Shown here: in pieces, positions 6,260 to 13,312 of the stretch | How the letters are laid out: the number at the start of each line of letters is the position of its first letter | Numbering within the stretch: the stretch's first letter is position 1 | NCBI GenBank assembly: GCA_030622125.1 | Contig: JAUXGM010000041.1 | Location: 1-15,812, forward strand | Length of the DNA: 15,812 nt | DNA from: a bacterium | GTDB lineage: Bacteria; AUK180 | Direction: 5' to 3' | Notes under the pieces: generated by a model | What the model saw: only the letters and a program-made list of their open reading frames with translations | The model's database searches: none | What the model was told of the DNA's origin: nothing | Translations under genes and position numbers: made by a program

Positions 6260-7588
6260 ATGTATAAATTCTCAAAAAAAATGTATGGTGATGTGCGGAT
6301 CGAGGAGCATTTTGCTACTTTGATCTCCTATACGAACGGGATGCTTGATCAGTTCAAGGTCAAAGATTATGAAGGAGCATTTATTCGTGTATTTAACGGG
6401 AAAAGATGGTATTACAGTTCAATTACAAATATTAAAAATATACAAAAAAAGATTGATGAACTTTCCAAATTAGCATTAAAAGACATTGGGAATATAAAGT
6501 CCTTGATAGATAAGTTTGAAGTTAATAAAGGCAAATTTTATAAATTCAAAGATGACGATATAAGCAAAATTTCCGAAAATAAAAAGCATAAACTTTTAAT
6601 ATCTGCTTTTCCAATATTGGAAAGGAAAGAAACAATAAAGATGTGGCAGGCATTTTATATTGACGAACATATAGTAAAACATTTTTATTCAAGCTTAGGC
6701 AGTGATCTTTCCTATGATTTTCAAAAAGCCGGGATCTCGCTCAATATGAGTTTTTCGGAAAAAGGGAAAAATCTGTCGGAAAAATTTACAACAGGGTCCA
6801 ATTATTTTAGTAAGTTAAAATTATCCGGTTTAAAAAAACATATTGAAAAATGTAAGTACTTTATGCGAAATGCAAAGCCCGTAAAACCGGGGAATTATCA
6901 AATTATCCTTTCACCGCTTGCTGCCGGTGTTTTTGCACATGAAAGTTTCGGACATAAAAGCGAAGCGGATTTTATGATCGGCGATGAAAAAATGAAGAAA
7001 GAATGGAAACTTGGAAAAAAAGTGGGTTCAACATGCCTATCAATCGTTGATTCAGGAAATTTGTTGGGCATTGGATATGTTCCCTTTGATGATGAGGGCA
7101 CAAAGGCAAGAAAGACATATCTTATTAAAGATGGTATCTTAAAGGGACGGCTACATAATGTTGTTACAGCAGCATATTTAGAAGAGCCCTTAACGGGAAA
7201 TGGTAGAGCCGTAAATTTTCAATTTGAGCCCATTGTCAGAATGACAAATACCTATATTGAACCGGGAAAAACGACAAAAGATGAACTTTTCGCAAAGGTC
7301 AAAAACGGTATCTATGTTGATACAATAAAACATGGTTCCGGGCTTTCCACCTTTACACTTGCACCATCACTTGCATATTCCATTAAAAACGGGAAGATTG
7401 ATTGTCCTTTAAATATTTCTGTTATTACAGGAAATGTCTTTAAAGCACTTTCATTGATTGAGGATGTTTCAAATAAAAAGGAACTCCTATCTTTTATTTT
7501 AGGCGGGTGTGGAAAAATGGAACAGTATCCGCTTCCGGTTGGACTTGGCGGTCCTTATGTGCTTGTTAAAGAATTGAATGTTCAATAG
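6260..7588 (+). CDS. tldD: TldD, catalytic subunit of the TldD/TldE metalloprotease
   Basis: TldD is the zinc-bearing partner of a cytoplasmic heterodimeric protease. In Escherichia coli the complex trims the leader of microcin B17 and degrades unfolded peptides. This 442-aa copy has the diagnostic HExxxH motif as HESFGH at 227-232. Its C-terminal GGCGK (C417 is the likely third metal ligand) is followed by the family's PVGLGGP. The N-terminal domain (about 1-200) is diverged. It is somewhat shorter than the roughly 480-residue E. coli protein, but all active-site features are present. The start is preceded by AAGAGGTG (6248-6255). tldE/pmbA follows after nine bases, so the two subunits are co-expressed. 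The natural substrate is unknown; a broken small peptide gene lies about 850 bp upstream on the same strand. Confidence 0.95.
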   Translation: MYKFSKKMYGDVRIEEHFATLISYTNGMLDQFKVKDYEGAFIRVFNGKRWYYSSITNIKNIQKKIDELSKLALKDIGNIKSLIDKFEVNKGKFYKFKDDDISKISENKKHKLLISAFPILERKETIKMWQAFYIDEHIVKHFYSSLGSDLSYDFQKAGISLNMSFSEKGKNLSEKFTTGSNYFSKLKLSGLKKHIEKCKYFMRNAKPVKPGNYQIILSPLAAGVFAHESFGHKSEADFMIGDEKMKKEWKLGKKVGSTCLSIVDSGNLLGIGYVPFDDEGTKARKTYLIKDGILKGRLHNVVTAAYLEEPLTGNGRAVNFQFEPIVRMTNTYIEPGKTTKDELFAKVKNGIYVDTIKHGSGLSTFTLAPSLAYSIKNGKIDCPLNISVITGNVFKALSLIEDVSNKKELLSFILGGCGKMEQYPLPVGLGGPYVLVKELNVQ

Positions 7589-7597
7589 GAGAAAAAA

Positions 7598-8827
7598 ATG
7601 ACAAAAGAAATATATATTGAAAATAATAAAGAATTTTCCGTAAAGGTGGTGAATACTGCAATCGATTCAATTAGGGAAAAGGAAATTAAAAAAACAGGAT
7701 TAAGGATTTACAAGGACGGACTTATCGGTATTTCGGGAACATTGGGTGAAGGAAAGATCAAAGAACTTGAAAAAAGATCAAGGGAAAACTTAAAATACAA
7801 ACTTTCCTATCCTTATGAAATAAGTAAAAATAACAAAACTGAAATTGACAAAACCAATATATTGAAAATGGATAATGAAAGACTTTTGGAAGAAATGGAA
7901 ATAATTTTAGAGTATTTAAGAGAAGATCATTCAGATTTTATTTTTTCAGGGGGAGGGAGATTGATCTCTTATGAAAATTCTTTAAAAAATGATAACGGTT
8001 TGAATTTAATTTACAGGGACAAATTACTTGCATTATCATTTCTTATAAAAGATAAAAATTCTGCAAATCTCATTGATGGCTATACCGGATATGGTGGAAG
8101 AAAATACAATAGAAAAAAGACCTTTAATCTTATAGATGGATTTTGCAGTGCTTTTAAAAATAAGGTTGAAATAAAAAAAGATAAATACTATCCCATTATT
8201 TTTTATCAAGCAGATGACATGATCTTTCAAAAACTTGCAGCAGAGCTTCATGGAATGAAATATGGAACCAAAAGTTCACTTTTATACGGTAAGTTGGGAC
8301 AAAAGATATTTTCAGATGATTTCACATTGTATCAAACATTAAATCCTAATGAAAGCTATGGTGGATTTTTCGATATGGAGGGAATTGTAAATAAAAATTA
8401 CCGTTATACCTTTATAGAAAATGGAGTTTTCAGATCACCGTATACGGATAAAAAGACAGCAAAACTTTTCAATTTATCTTTAACCGGTAGTTCCGGTGGT
8501 GGATATGACAGCGTTCCGCAGCTTTCCTATTTAGGCTTTCAATCAAAACCGTCAAAAAAGACCTTAAAGGAACTTTTAGGTGGCAAAAAGGCAATATTTA
8601 TTATTATGGCATCCGGTGGAGATTTTACTCCGGAAGGTAATTTCTCCTATCCTGTGCAGCTTTCCTTTTTATACGATGGCGGGAAATTTATCGGCAGATT
8701 ACCAGAACTTTCAATATCATCGAATCTTTTTGAAATGTTCGGAAAAGCATACATAGGCACTGCAAAAGATATTTTTTTCCCACTTTCCATTGAAAAACCG
8801 ATTGTGATTGATATGAAGGTGAAATAA
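7598..8827 (+). CDS. pmbA: TldE/PmbA, non-catalytic subunit of the TldD/TldE protease
   Basis: TldE (PmbA) pairs with TldD to form the closed peptide-processing chamber; it has the same fold but no metal site. The 409-aa product has no HExxxH, as expected. It shows C-terminal family features: FDMEGIVNKNYRYTFIENG (258-276), then GVFRSPYTDKKTAKLF (276-291), and a GGDFTPEGNFSYPV-type segment close to the C-terminus. It is slightly shorter than the roughly 450-residue E. coli protein. AGGAG (7587-7591) overlaps the tldD stop and is six bases before the ATG, so translation is coupled. I see no truncation or frameshift. Confidence 0.92.
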   Translation: MTKEIYIENNKEFSVKVVNTAIDSIREKEIKKTGLRIYKDGLIGISGTLGEGKIKELEKRSRENLKYKLSYPYEISKNNKTEIDKTNILKMDNERLLEEMEIILEYLREDHSDFIFSGGGRLISYENSLKNDNGLNLIYRDKLLALSFLIKDKNSANLIDGYTGYGGRKYNRKKTFNLIDGFCSAFKNKVEIKKDKYYPIIFYQADDMIFQKLAAELHGMKYGTKSSLLYGKLGQKIFSDDFTLYQTLNPNESYGGFFDMEGIVNKNYRYTFIENGVFRSPYTDKKTAKLFNLSLTGSSGGGYDSVPQLSYLGFQSKPSKKTLKELLGGKKAIFIIMASGGDFTPEGNFSYPVQLSFLYDGGKFIGRLPELSISSNLFEMFGKAYIGTAKDIFFPLSIEKPIVIDMKVK

Positions 8828-8900
8828 AGAAAGGGTACCTGAGCACCAGAAAAGAAGGTAATAAGTAAATAGGACAAAAAAAACCTTTCTTATTTTTTTT
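8827..8900 (+). terminator. Weak candidate terminator downstream of tldE
   Basis: AAGAAAGG (8827-8834) can pair with CCTTTCTT (8884-8891), and ATTTTTTTT follows. The loop would be nearly 50 bases and contains a dispersed repeat (8841-8875), so this is less convincing than a compact hairpin. Confidence 0.3.
8841..8875 (+). repeat. AGAAGGTAATAAG dispersed repeat, copy 1
   Basis: The segment matches 11124-11158 at most positions, sharing GAGCA, AAGAAGGTAATAAG, AAATA and GACAA blocks. The second copy is fused to the ACCACAGAG repeat, showing that these short units travel together. Non-coding. Confidence 0.55.
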
Positions 8901-8967
8901 ATATTTCATTTCTTTATTTTTTCTTGTTCTCCCCATTTTCTTTTATCCCTTTATTTTAATACCTCAA

Positions 8968-9018
8968 TTGCTATCTTCGTATCTTCGTATATACGAAGAT
9001 ACGACCGAAACATTATTT
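8968..9018. repeat. 51-bp palindromic repeat, left copy flanking arsR
   Basis: It matches 9327-9377 with one difference (A at 9010, G at 9369). The core 8977-9004 is a perfect 28-bp palindrome with half-site TCGTATCTTCGTAT. The right edge overlaps the stop codon region of the ArsR gene. It could be an operator or a mobile palindromic element. Confidence 0.85.
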
Positions 9019-9306
9019 TTTATTCCTTTCCATACATTTCATTGCATCTGTTATTAATTCTAATACTTCTTTCTTTTTTAAACTATATATAACCTGATTT
9101 TGCTTAGTCCTAAATGAAACAATGTCAAGATCACTTAATAATCGTAAGTGTTTTGAAATAGTGCTTCCTTCCTTATTGGTAAGTTCTGCTAATGTAGTAA
9201 CATTTCGATCTTGTTTTTTTAATATTTTTATTATCATAAATCTTGTAGAATTACTTAGCAATTTGAATAACTTTAATGTTCTTTTTTCCGATTCGGTAAT
9301 TTTCAT
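9013..9306 (-). CDS. ArsR-family winged-helix transcription regulator
   Basis: This 97-aa protein is a typical small dimeric ArsR/SmtB-type repressor. It opens with FKLLSNSTRFMIIKILKK (14-31), followed by TTLAELTNKEG (37-47), a recognition helix STISKHLRLLSDLDIV (48-63) and a wing (64-75). The metal-sensing ELCVCDL motif of helix 3 is absent and the only cysteine is C91. It is therefore unlikely to be a classic arsenic or cadmium sensor and may respond to another signal. AGGAG lies about nine bases before the ATG. The gene sits 65 bp downstream of the glycosidase on the same strand and could be co-transcribed. Near-identical palindromic repeats lie immediately on both sides; the upstream copy occupies the promoter position and may be its operator, which is inference. 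Confidence 0.9.
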   Translation of the reverse strand: MKITESEKRTLKLFKLLSNSTRFMIIKILKKQDRNVTTLAELTNKEGSTISKHLRLLSDLDIVSFRTKQNQVIYSLKKKEVLELITDAMKCMERNKK

Positions 9307-9326
9307 TTTTATCTCCTATTTTTTTT

Positions 9327-9377
9327 TTGCTATCTTCGTATCTTCGTATATACGAAGATACGACCGAAGCATTATTT
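9327..9377. repeat. 51-bp palindromic repeat, right copy, between glycosidase and arsR
   Basis: It is the second copy of the 8968-9018 repeat. The perfect palindrome spans 9336-9363. It lies 21-71 bp upstream of the arsR start and overlaps the end of the GH18 gene. This is the natural place for an autoregulatory operator. Confidence 0.85.
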
Positions 9378-11045
9378 AATAATAGCAATTTTTCCAATTT
9401 TTCTCTCACCGTTATCATTTGAAATGTAATAAATATAGATACCTAAAGCAACATCTCTTCCGTCTTTATTTTTGAGGTTCCAGAAATAATCAATACTATC
9501 CACTTTTTCTTTGATGACAAGTTTACCTGTAATAGTGTATATTCTTATTTTACTGTCTTTTGTTAGATTTGAAAATGTAACTTTATTTACTTCCATATTC
9601 GGTTTAAATGGATTTGGATATACTACAATATTTTCCAGATTTTCTGCAAAATTCTTTGTTCCGGTAAAATTTGCATCAGTAATATCACTACTTAAATTTG
9701 TATAAGGTATATTAGTTGGATTGAATGTATAATTAGCTTTGCTTGGTGTTATAATGTATGTTCCGCCTTCTCCTAAATTATTAAATGAGTAATAACCAGT
9801 GGTAGATGTAGTAAGGGTTGCTGTTGAATCACCGGACAAGGTAACGGTAACGCCTGATATTGAAGTTGAAGCTGTATTTGCTATTGTACCACTTATTGAC
9901 CATTGACTACAACAGAATTTTTCCCGGATTTTATTCCAGAGTTCTGTATTTGTACCGTCATAACCGATAGCCCACATCCCGATTCCCTGAAATCCCGTGG
10001 AAATAACCATATCATACTTCATTCCCAGAGAATCCTGATCATCGAACCATGTTTGATAGGTTGTACTTCCGTTTATATAGTAATACCAGGGGGTATCCGA
10101 GTCAAGATCCCATCTTATTCCATAACTTGCCGCTTCACTTTTACATATTGAATATGTCTTTGCAGAACCGTTTTCTTGAGCAGCGGCAGGAACGGAATCA
10201 TCCGCCGTAGCCCAATTGTAGCCATAGTAGGGGACGCCCAGGATAAATTTATCCTTATAAATTCCGTAGTTTATATAATCGTTTATGGTCCAACGGACAC
10301 AGTATTGTCCCCAGGTGGAACTTGGATTTAATGGTGCGACGGGTCCTGCCTCCGAGCTTCCGCTCCAATGATAATCATAAGCCATTATAAAGATACCGTC
10401 GGAGTTCAAGGCAAGTTGATCGTAATCATAAGCACCGTTCCAATCAACAGCAGGTCCGCAGATCGTTAATTCATAATCGGCATTGGCTGATTTTAAGGCA
10501 TTGTTCAAATCCGTTATGAACTGAACAAAATTTGCCTTTTGAGATACGGGTACGCTTTCAAAATCAATATTTACACCGTCGGCACCGGTTGTTTGCACCT
10601 CATTTACAAGATTATTTATTAATGTTGTTCGTGCCGTAATGCTTCCTAAAAAGGTATCATTGTTCGACGAACCGAAATTCGTAGCAACCAAAATTACCTT
10701 TACACTCTTATTATGTGCCGTTGTCAAAAGTGTGTCATCGGGCCAGCCGTGCTTATCAGTAAAATTACCCGTTGCAGGATCAAATTCCAATGAGAAAAAA
10801 GCAATATGTGTAAGTAGATCCCATTGAACATTTGAATAACTTCCCCAATATGGATAAAAACCGAAAACTGTGCGATCTACACAAGGGGTTGAACGGGTCG
10901 CTTTAAATAATACCGTTTGATCCTCAATATGCTTTACATTTCTATATTTTTCCAATTCCCTTTGATGAATGGAGACACGATCGTCTGAATAAACTATTAT
11001 TGAAAATAAACAAAAAACTATTGTAATTGTTTTTCTCATATCCAT
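9372..11045 (-). CDS. Secreted GH18 glycosidase with Ig-like and C-terminal sorting domains
   Basis: This 557-aa protein is predicted to be exported and to hydrolyse beta-1,4-linked N-acetylglucosamine polymers such as chitin or peptidoglycan. A signal peptide covers about 1-20. The GH18 barrel runs from about 57 to 378. The catalytic motif is DGVNIDFE (156-163) with E163 as acid/base; the N159 variant is usual in SleL/YaaH-like members. MAYDYH follows at 221-226 and GIGMWAIGYD at 354-363. A carboxypeptidase-regulatory-like beta domain follows (about 384-463). The end (about 470-557) begins VVYPNPFKP and closes GKIAIIK, typical of FlgD/type IX sorting domains. Its promoter ends five bases before the first ATG, so the mRNA is probably leaderless; a second ATG two codons on is possible. 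The substrate is not determinable from sequence. Confidence 0.92.
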   Translation of the reverse strand: MDMRKTITIVFCLFSIIVYSDDRVSIHQRELEKYRNVKHIEDQTVLFKATRSTPCVDRTVFGFYPYWGSYSNVQWDLLTHIAFFSLEFDPATGNFTDKHGWPDDTLLTTAHNKSVKVILVATNFGSSNNDTFLGSITARTTLINNLVNEVQTTGADGVNIDFESVPVSQKANFVQFITDLNNALKSANADYELTICGPAVDWNGAYDYDQLALNSDGIFIMAYDYHWSGSSEAGPVAPLNPSSTWGQYCVRWTINDYINYGIYKDKFILGVPYYGYNWATADDSVPAAAQENGSAKTYSICKSEAASYGIRWDLDSDTPWYYYINGSTTYQTWFDDQDSLGMKYDMVISTGFQGIGMWAIGYDGTNTELWNKIREKFCCSQWSISGTIANTASTSISGVTVTLSGDSTATLTTSTTGYYSFNNLGEGGTYIITPSKANYTFNPTNIPYTNLSSDITDANFTGTKNFAENLENIVVYPNPFKPNMEVNKVTFSNLTKDSKIRIYTITGKLVIKEKVDSIDYFWNLKNKDGRDVALGIYIYYISNDNGERKIGKIAIIK

Positions 11046-11050
11046 ATTAT

Positions 11051-11079
11051 ATTATAATGTATTTTTTCCCAAAAATCAA
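11051..11079 (-). promoter_or_regulatory. Sigma70-type promoter, probably leaderless, for the GH18 gene
   Basis: On the minus strand: TTGATT (11079-11074), a 17-bp spacer and TATAAT (11056-11051). Five bases then separate the -10 box from the ATG at 11045, exactly as for the gene starting at 3577. No ribosome-binding site is seen. Confidence 0.75.
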
Positions 11080-11104
11080 AATTTTTATCATTCTTCATAA
11101 ATAT

Positions 11105-11158
11105 AATAACCACAGAGCACGCAGAGCAACAGAGAAGAAGGTAATAAGAAAATAAGAC
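11105..11158 (+). repeat. ACCACAGAG / AGAAGGTAATAAG composite repeat
   Basis: The left part AATAACCACAGAGCACGCAG resembles 3649-3664 and 3749-3764 and is the inverse of 11521-11556. The right part matches 8841-8875. It is a non-coding dispersed unit. Confidence 0.6.
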
Positions 11159-11229
11159 AATAAGGGAATAAGTAAAACAATCTAATTTATTTAACCACGG
11201 ATTTAACGGATTATACGGATTGAAAAAGA

Positions 11230-11255
11230 GGTTGGAGGTTGGAGGTTAGAGGTTA
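11230..11255 (+). repeat. GGTTGGA tandem heptamer repeat
   Basis: Three complete 7-bp units (GGTTGGA, GGTTGGA, GGTTAGA) are followed by GGTTA. It is too short and isolated to be an iteron array. Confidence 0.6.
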
Positions 11256-11286
11256 TTGAAAAACAATATTAAATTCCGTACCCCAT

Positions 11287-11384
11287 AAAAGAGGGACATA
11301 CCTCAACAAAGAGATTTTTTTTTGTTGAGATGTGTCCCGGACTCTTCCTTAGATAACGATATATCTCTCGAGAACAGTATTGCC
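11287..11384 (+). repeat. 98-bp hairpin element, copy A
   Basis: It is about 90% identical to the reverse complement of 15701-15798. The left half is a near-continuous 18-bp stem: GGGACA (11293-11298) with TGTCCC (11333-11338), and CTCAACAAA (11302-11310) with TTTGTTGAG (11321-11329). The right half, containing CTTCCTTAGATAACGATAT, is conserved but less symmetrical. It is non-coding and resembles a miniature palindromic mobile element. Confidence 0.75.
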
Positions 11385-11431
11385 AAAGGAAATAGATTCA
11401 AAGGTTAAAAGAAAATGCACTGAAAACAGGC

Positions 11432-11458
11432 GGGACATTCATCAAAGATGTGTGCCCC
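11432..11458. repeat. Degenerate GGGACA hairpin
   Basis: GGGACA at 11432 and TGCCCC ending at 11458 flank CATC-AAA-GATG. One arm mismatch is present. It resembles the hairpins at 111-142 and 11293-11338 and directly abuts the repeat at 11463. Confidence 0.4.
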
Positions 11459-11462
11459 AAGA

Positions 11463-11503
11463 CTGTCAAATCTGTCTAATCTGTGGTTAATATTGTTATT
11501 TAA
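11463..11503 (+). repeat. Dispersed repeat, CTGTGGTTAAT family, copy 2
   Basis: It repeats bases 10-50 with one visible substitution (TATTGTTATT for TATTATTATT). Both copies sit beside GGGACA-type hairpins. Confidence 0.75.
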
Positions 11504-11520
11504 ATTCTGGCTTTTTCTTT

Positions 11521-11556
11521 CTCTGCGTTCTCTGCGTCTCTGTGGTTAATATTATT
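11521..11556 (-). repeat. Inverted ACCACAGAG repeat
   Basis: Read on the minus strand it gives AACCACAGAGACGCAGAG, inverse to 11105-11134 about 400 bp away. The unit is part of the ACCACAGAG dispersed family. Confidence 0.55.
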
Positions 11557-11602
11557 ATTTGATATTTGGAATTTCGCAAAAAACTAAATATAAACTTGCA
11601 AT

Positions 11603-11631
11603 TTGAAGTTTTTTTTAATATTTGTTATAAT
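11603..11631 (+). promoter_or_regulatory. Sigma70-type promoter for the 11650 gene
   Basis: TTGAAG (11603-11608), a 17-bp spacer and TATAAT (11626-11631), with TG in the extended -10 position. The leader before ATG 11650 would be only about 12 bases. Confidence 0.7.
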
Positions 11632-11649
11632 CTAATATAGAGAATAAAA

Positions 11650-12324
11650 ATGGATAAAACGAAGAAAAAGAAAATTCTGGAATTATTTTTTTTCAAGATA
11701 ATACCTTTGTGTATATCCATAACTGCTCTTATCTTTTCTTTTTTTGCATTTGGAATAAAACAAAAAGAAGATGTCAAAGTCTCGGTAAAAAGGGAATATT
11801 CAAACTATAAAACCGATATTATTAAAATAGAAAATGATCCGAAAAATCCTGCAATGCTCAAAGTAAAATTCAATGTGCTTTTAATAAATAATTCTGAGAG
11901 AACCGTTTCAATATCCGAATATGAGATAAAAGAAGTAACGGATAATGAAATTGTGGATTATGGGAAAAATATTTGCGGTATCTATTTTAAAAATAGCAAT
12001 GAAAAAGCAGAATTGCCCTTTTCTATTGCTTCCGGACAAAGTAAGAAACTCCAAATTATTCTCGGTTTAAAAATAGCACAAACCCCCTTTGAAATCTTAA
12101 AAAAGAAATTAAAAAATCTTTCAGATAATTCCACTCAAAATATTTACAAAATTCTTCTTGATAATAAAACGGATATTTACGGAAACGAACTTCAATTGAT
12201 GTTTCAGAATGATTCTGCAATTGCTTATAAATTTTATTATGAAAATCTTAAAAAGCAGAATTTTATCCTGTCAATAAAAACCCTTAGAAACAACACTTTC
12301 ACCACTACATTCGGATATTATTAA
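11650..12324 (+). CDS. Membrane-anchored protein of unknown function
   Basis: I do not recognise a family. The 224-aa product begins with a very basic n-region (KTKKKK) and one hydrophobic helix at about 14-35, which should act as a signal anchor. The remainder, about 40-224, would lie outside the cytoplasm. It is rich in alternating hydrophobic/polar segments and asparagine, for example MLKVKFNVLLINNSERTVSI at about 78-97, suggesting a beta-sandwich domain. There is a single cysteine after residue 100 and no catalytic motif is evident. It is a single-gene unit with a clear promoter (11603-11631) and only a weak AGAGA ribosome-binding site. It is surrounded by repeat clusters and faces the leftward MscS operon tail to tail. 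Confidence 0.75.
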   Translation: MDKTKKKKILELFFFKIIPLCISITALIFSFFAFGIKQKEDVKVSVKREYSNYKTDIIKIENDPKNPAMLKVKFNVLLINNSERTVSISEYEIKEVTDNEIVDYGKNICGIYFKNSNEKAELPFSIASGQSKKLQIILGLKIAQTPFEILKKKLKNLSDNSTQNIYKILLDNKTDIYGNELQLMFQNDSAIAYKFYYENLKKQNFILSIKTLRNNTFTTTFGYY

Positions 12325-12583
12325 AAATAAAATTTAGAGATGTTTATTGAGAGTTGAGAATTGAAAGTTAGTAAAACAGTATTCAGTATTTAGTATATCG
12401 TATTCCGTGTTAAATAAATAGGAATGGAATTTCTTAAACTCACTACGAGAAACTTAGTACTTAGTACGATTGCTCTTTGAACCGCTGACACTTTTACACT
12501 TTTGAGATTATCACGCCTTTGATGAATCAAAGCCTCATAATGACAGAGATGCACTGGATTTCTTTGTTAACTGAGAACATTTT
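12325..12583. other. Convergent intergenic region
   Basis: No gene is supported. An AGTAT/AGTACTTAGTAC-type low-complexity stretch lies at about 12383-12470, similar in flavour to 6010-6040. A GTCATT palindromic element lies at 12503-12544. No clear intrinsic terminator for either converging gene was found. Confidence 0.5.
12503..12544 (-). repeat. GTCATT...ATCTC palindromic element, reverse copy
   Basis: On the minus strand it starts GTCATTATGAG and ends GATAATCTCA. The internal stem is CTTTGAT with ATCAAAG around GA. It has the same plan as 3683-3725 and lies just downstream of the CcdA-like gene. Confidence 0.6.
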
Positions 12584-13249
12584 TTAAATGAGAAGATTTA
12601 ACACATAATAGATAAGCTGAAATCCAAAAAGGATAAGAACTACTCCACAAACTACCTGAAAAATCTTGAAAATTTTCTCTCCCCTTAATAATTTTTTTGG
12701 AATAATACCCATTAAACTTCCTAATACTATAGGGGCAATTGCTGTACCGACAGCAAACATTACTGCATAGAATATACCTGCTAAAATGGCATTTTCTGCT
12801 ACACAAGCAATATATGTAAGGATTGCTATATATGGAACACAGGGGACAATACCTATCAAAAAACCAAATAAAAACAGGCTTTCAGTTCCTTTATCCAACA
12901 CCCTCTTTCCAATATCCATCTTAAACCCTTTGCCTAAAATAATAAATATGCCCATTATTATCATAAAAGAAGCCACAATTAAATATAGCCACCCCGACTT
13001 TTGAGGTGGGAAAAATTGATTAATGAAACTAAAAGCTATGGTTGCAAGTCCACCCAAAATGGCAAATGCTAGAAGTCTACCAGCTGAAAACACCAAGCCG
13101 ACCTTTAAACCACCCTGCCAATTTTTTCTTGTGGCTCCAATATAAGGCAAAAGCAACGGAGCGCTATAAACAAGGCATGGACCCCATCCCATAATAAAAC
13201 CAGCTGTTAATAATTTTACTCCGTTAGATAATAGATCCGGCTGATTCAT
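12584..13249 (-). CDS. CcdA/DsbD-like transmembrane thiol-disulfide carrier
   Basis: This 221-aa protein has about six predicted membrane helices and fits the CcdA/DsbD transmembrane family, which passes reducing equivalents from cytoplasmic thioredoxin to envelope thiol proteins. The family signature is the pair of proline-flanked cysteines in helices 1 and 4: GWGPC (C25) and GIVPCVP (C137). C149 and C201 are additional. It is near the usual length for CcdA. It lies 63 bp downstream of the MBL-fold gene on the same strand. The gap contains a 7-bp inverted repeat (CGTTAAA 13270-13276 with TTTAACG 13294-13300). The ribosome-binding site is weak. Its envelope partner is not obvious; the exported MBL protein upstream contains six cysteines and is a candidate. 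A TauE/SafE-type sulfur exporter is less likely. Confidence 0.8.
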   Translation of the reverse strand: MNQPDLLSNGVKLLTAGFIMGWGPCLVYSAPLLLPYIGATRKNWQGGLKVGLVFSAGRLLAFAILGGLATIAFSFINQFFPPQKSGWLYLIVASFMIIMGIFIILGKGFKMDIGKRVLDKGTESLFLFGFLIGIVPCVPYIAILTYIACVAENAILAGIFYAVMFAVGTAIAPIVLGSLMGIIPKKLLRGEKIFKIFQVVCGVVLILFGFQLIYYVLNLLI

Positions 13250-13312
13250 TTTTTAATCTCTTTATTTTTCGTTAAACACAACAACAAAAATTATTTAACG
13301 GAATTTAAACAA

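Larger units (their letters stand above)
11046..11649. other. Intergenic repeat cluster between GH18 and the 11650 gene
   Basis: No gene is supported. In order it holds the GH18 promoter, an ACCACAGAG/AGAAGGTAATAAG unit (11105-11158), an inverted TTAACCACGGATT unit (11190-11219), GGTTGGA tandem heptamers (11230-11255), the long hairpin element (11287-11384), a degenerate GGGACA hairpin (11432-11458), a CTGTGGTTAAT copy (11463-11503), an inverted CTCTGCG unit (11521-11556) and a promoter (11603-11631). Confidence 0.7.

Noticed and set aside
9013-9306. Classical arsenic-resistance regulator (ars operon)
   Set aside because: The helix-3 metal-binding cysteines are missing and no arsenate reductase or efflux gene lies in the window.
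11230-11255. GGTTGGA heptamers as origin iterons
   Set aside because: There are only about three and a half units, with no DnaA boxes, replication gene or partition gene nearby.
12584-13249. TauE/SafE sulfite exporter
   Set aside because: The proline-flanked cysteines C25 and C137 fit the CcdA/DsbD transmembrane family better.
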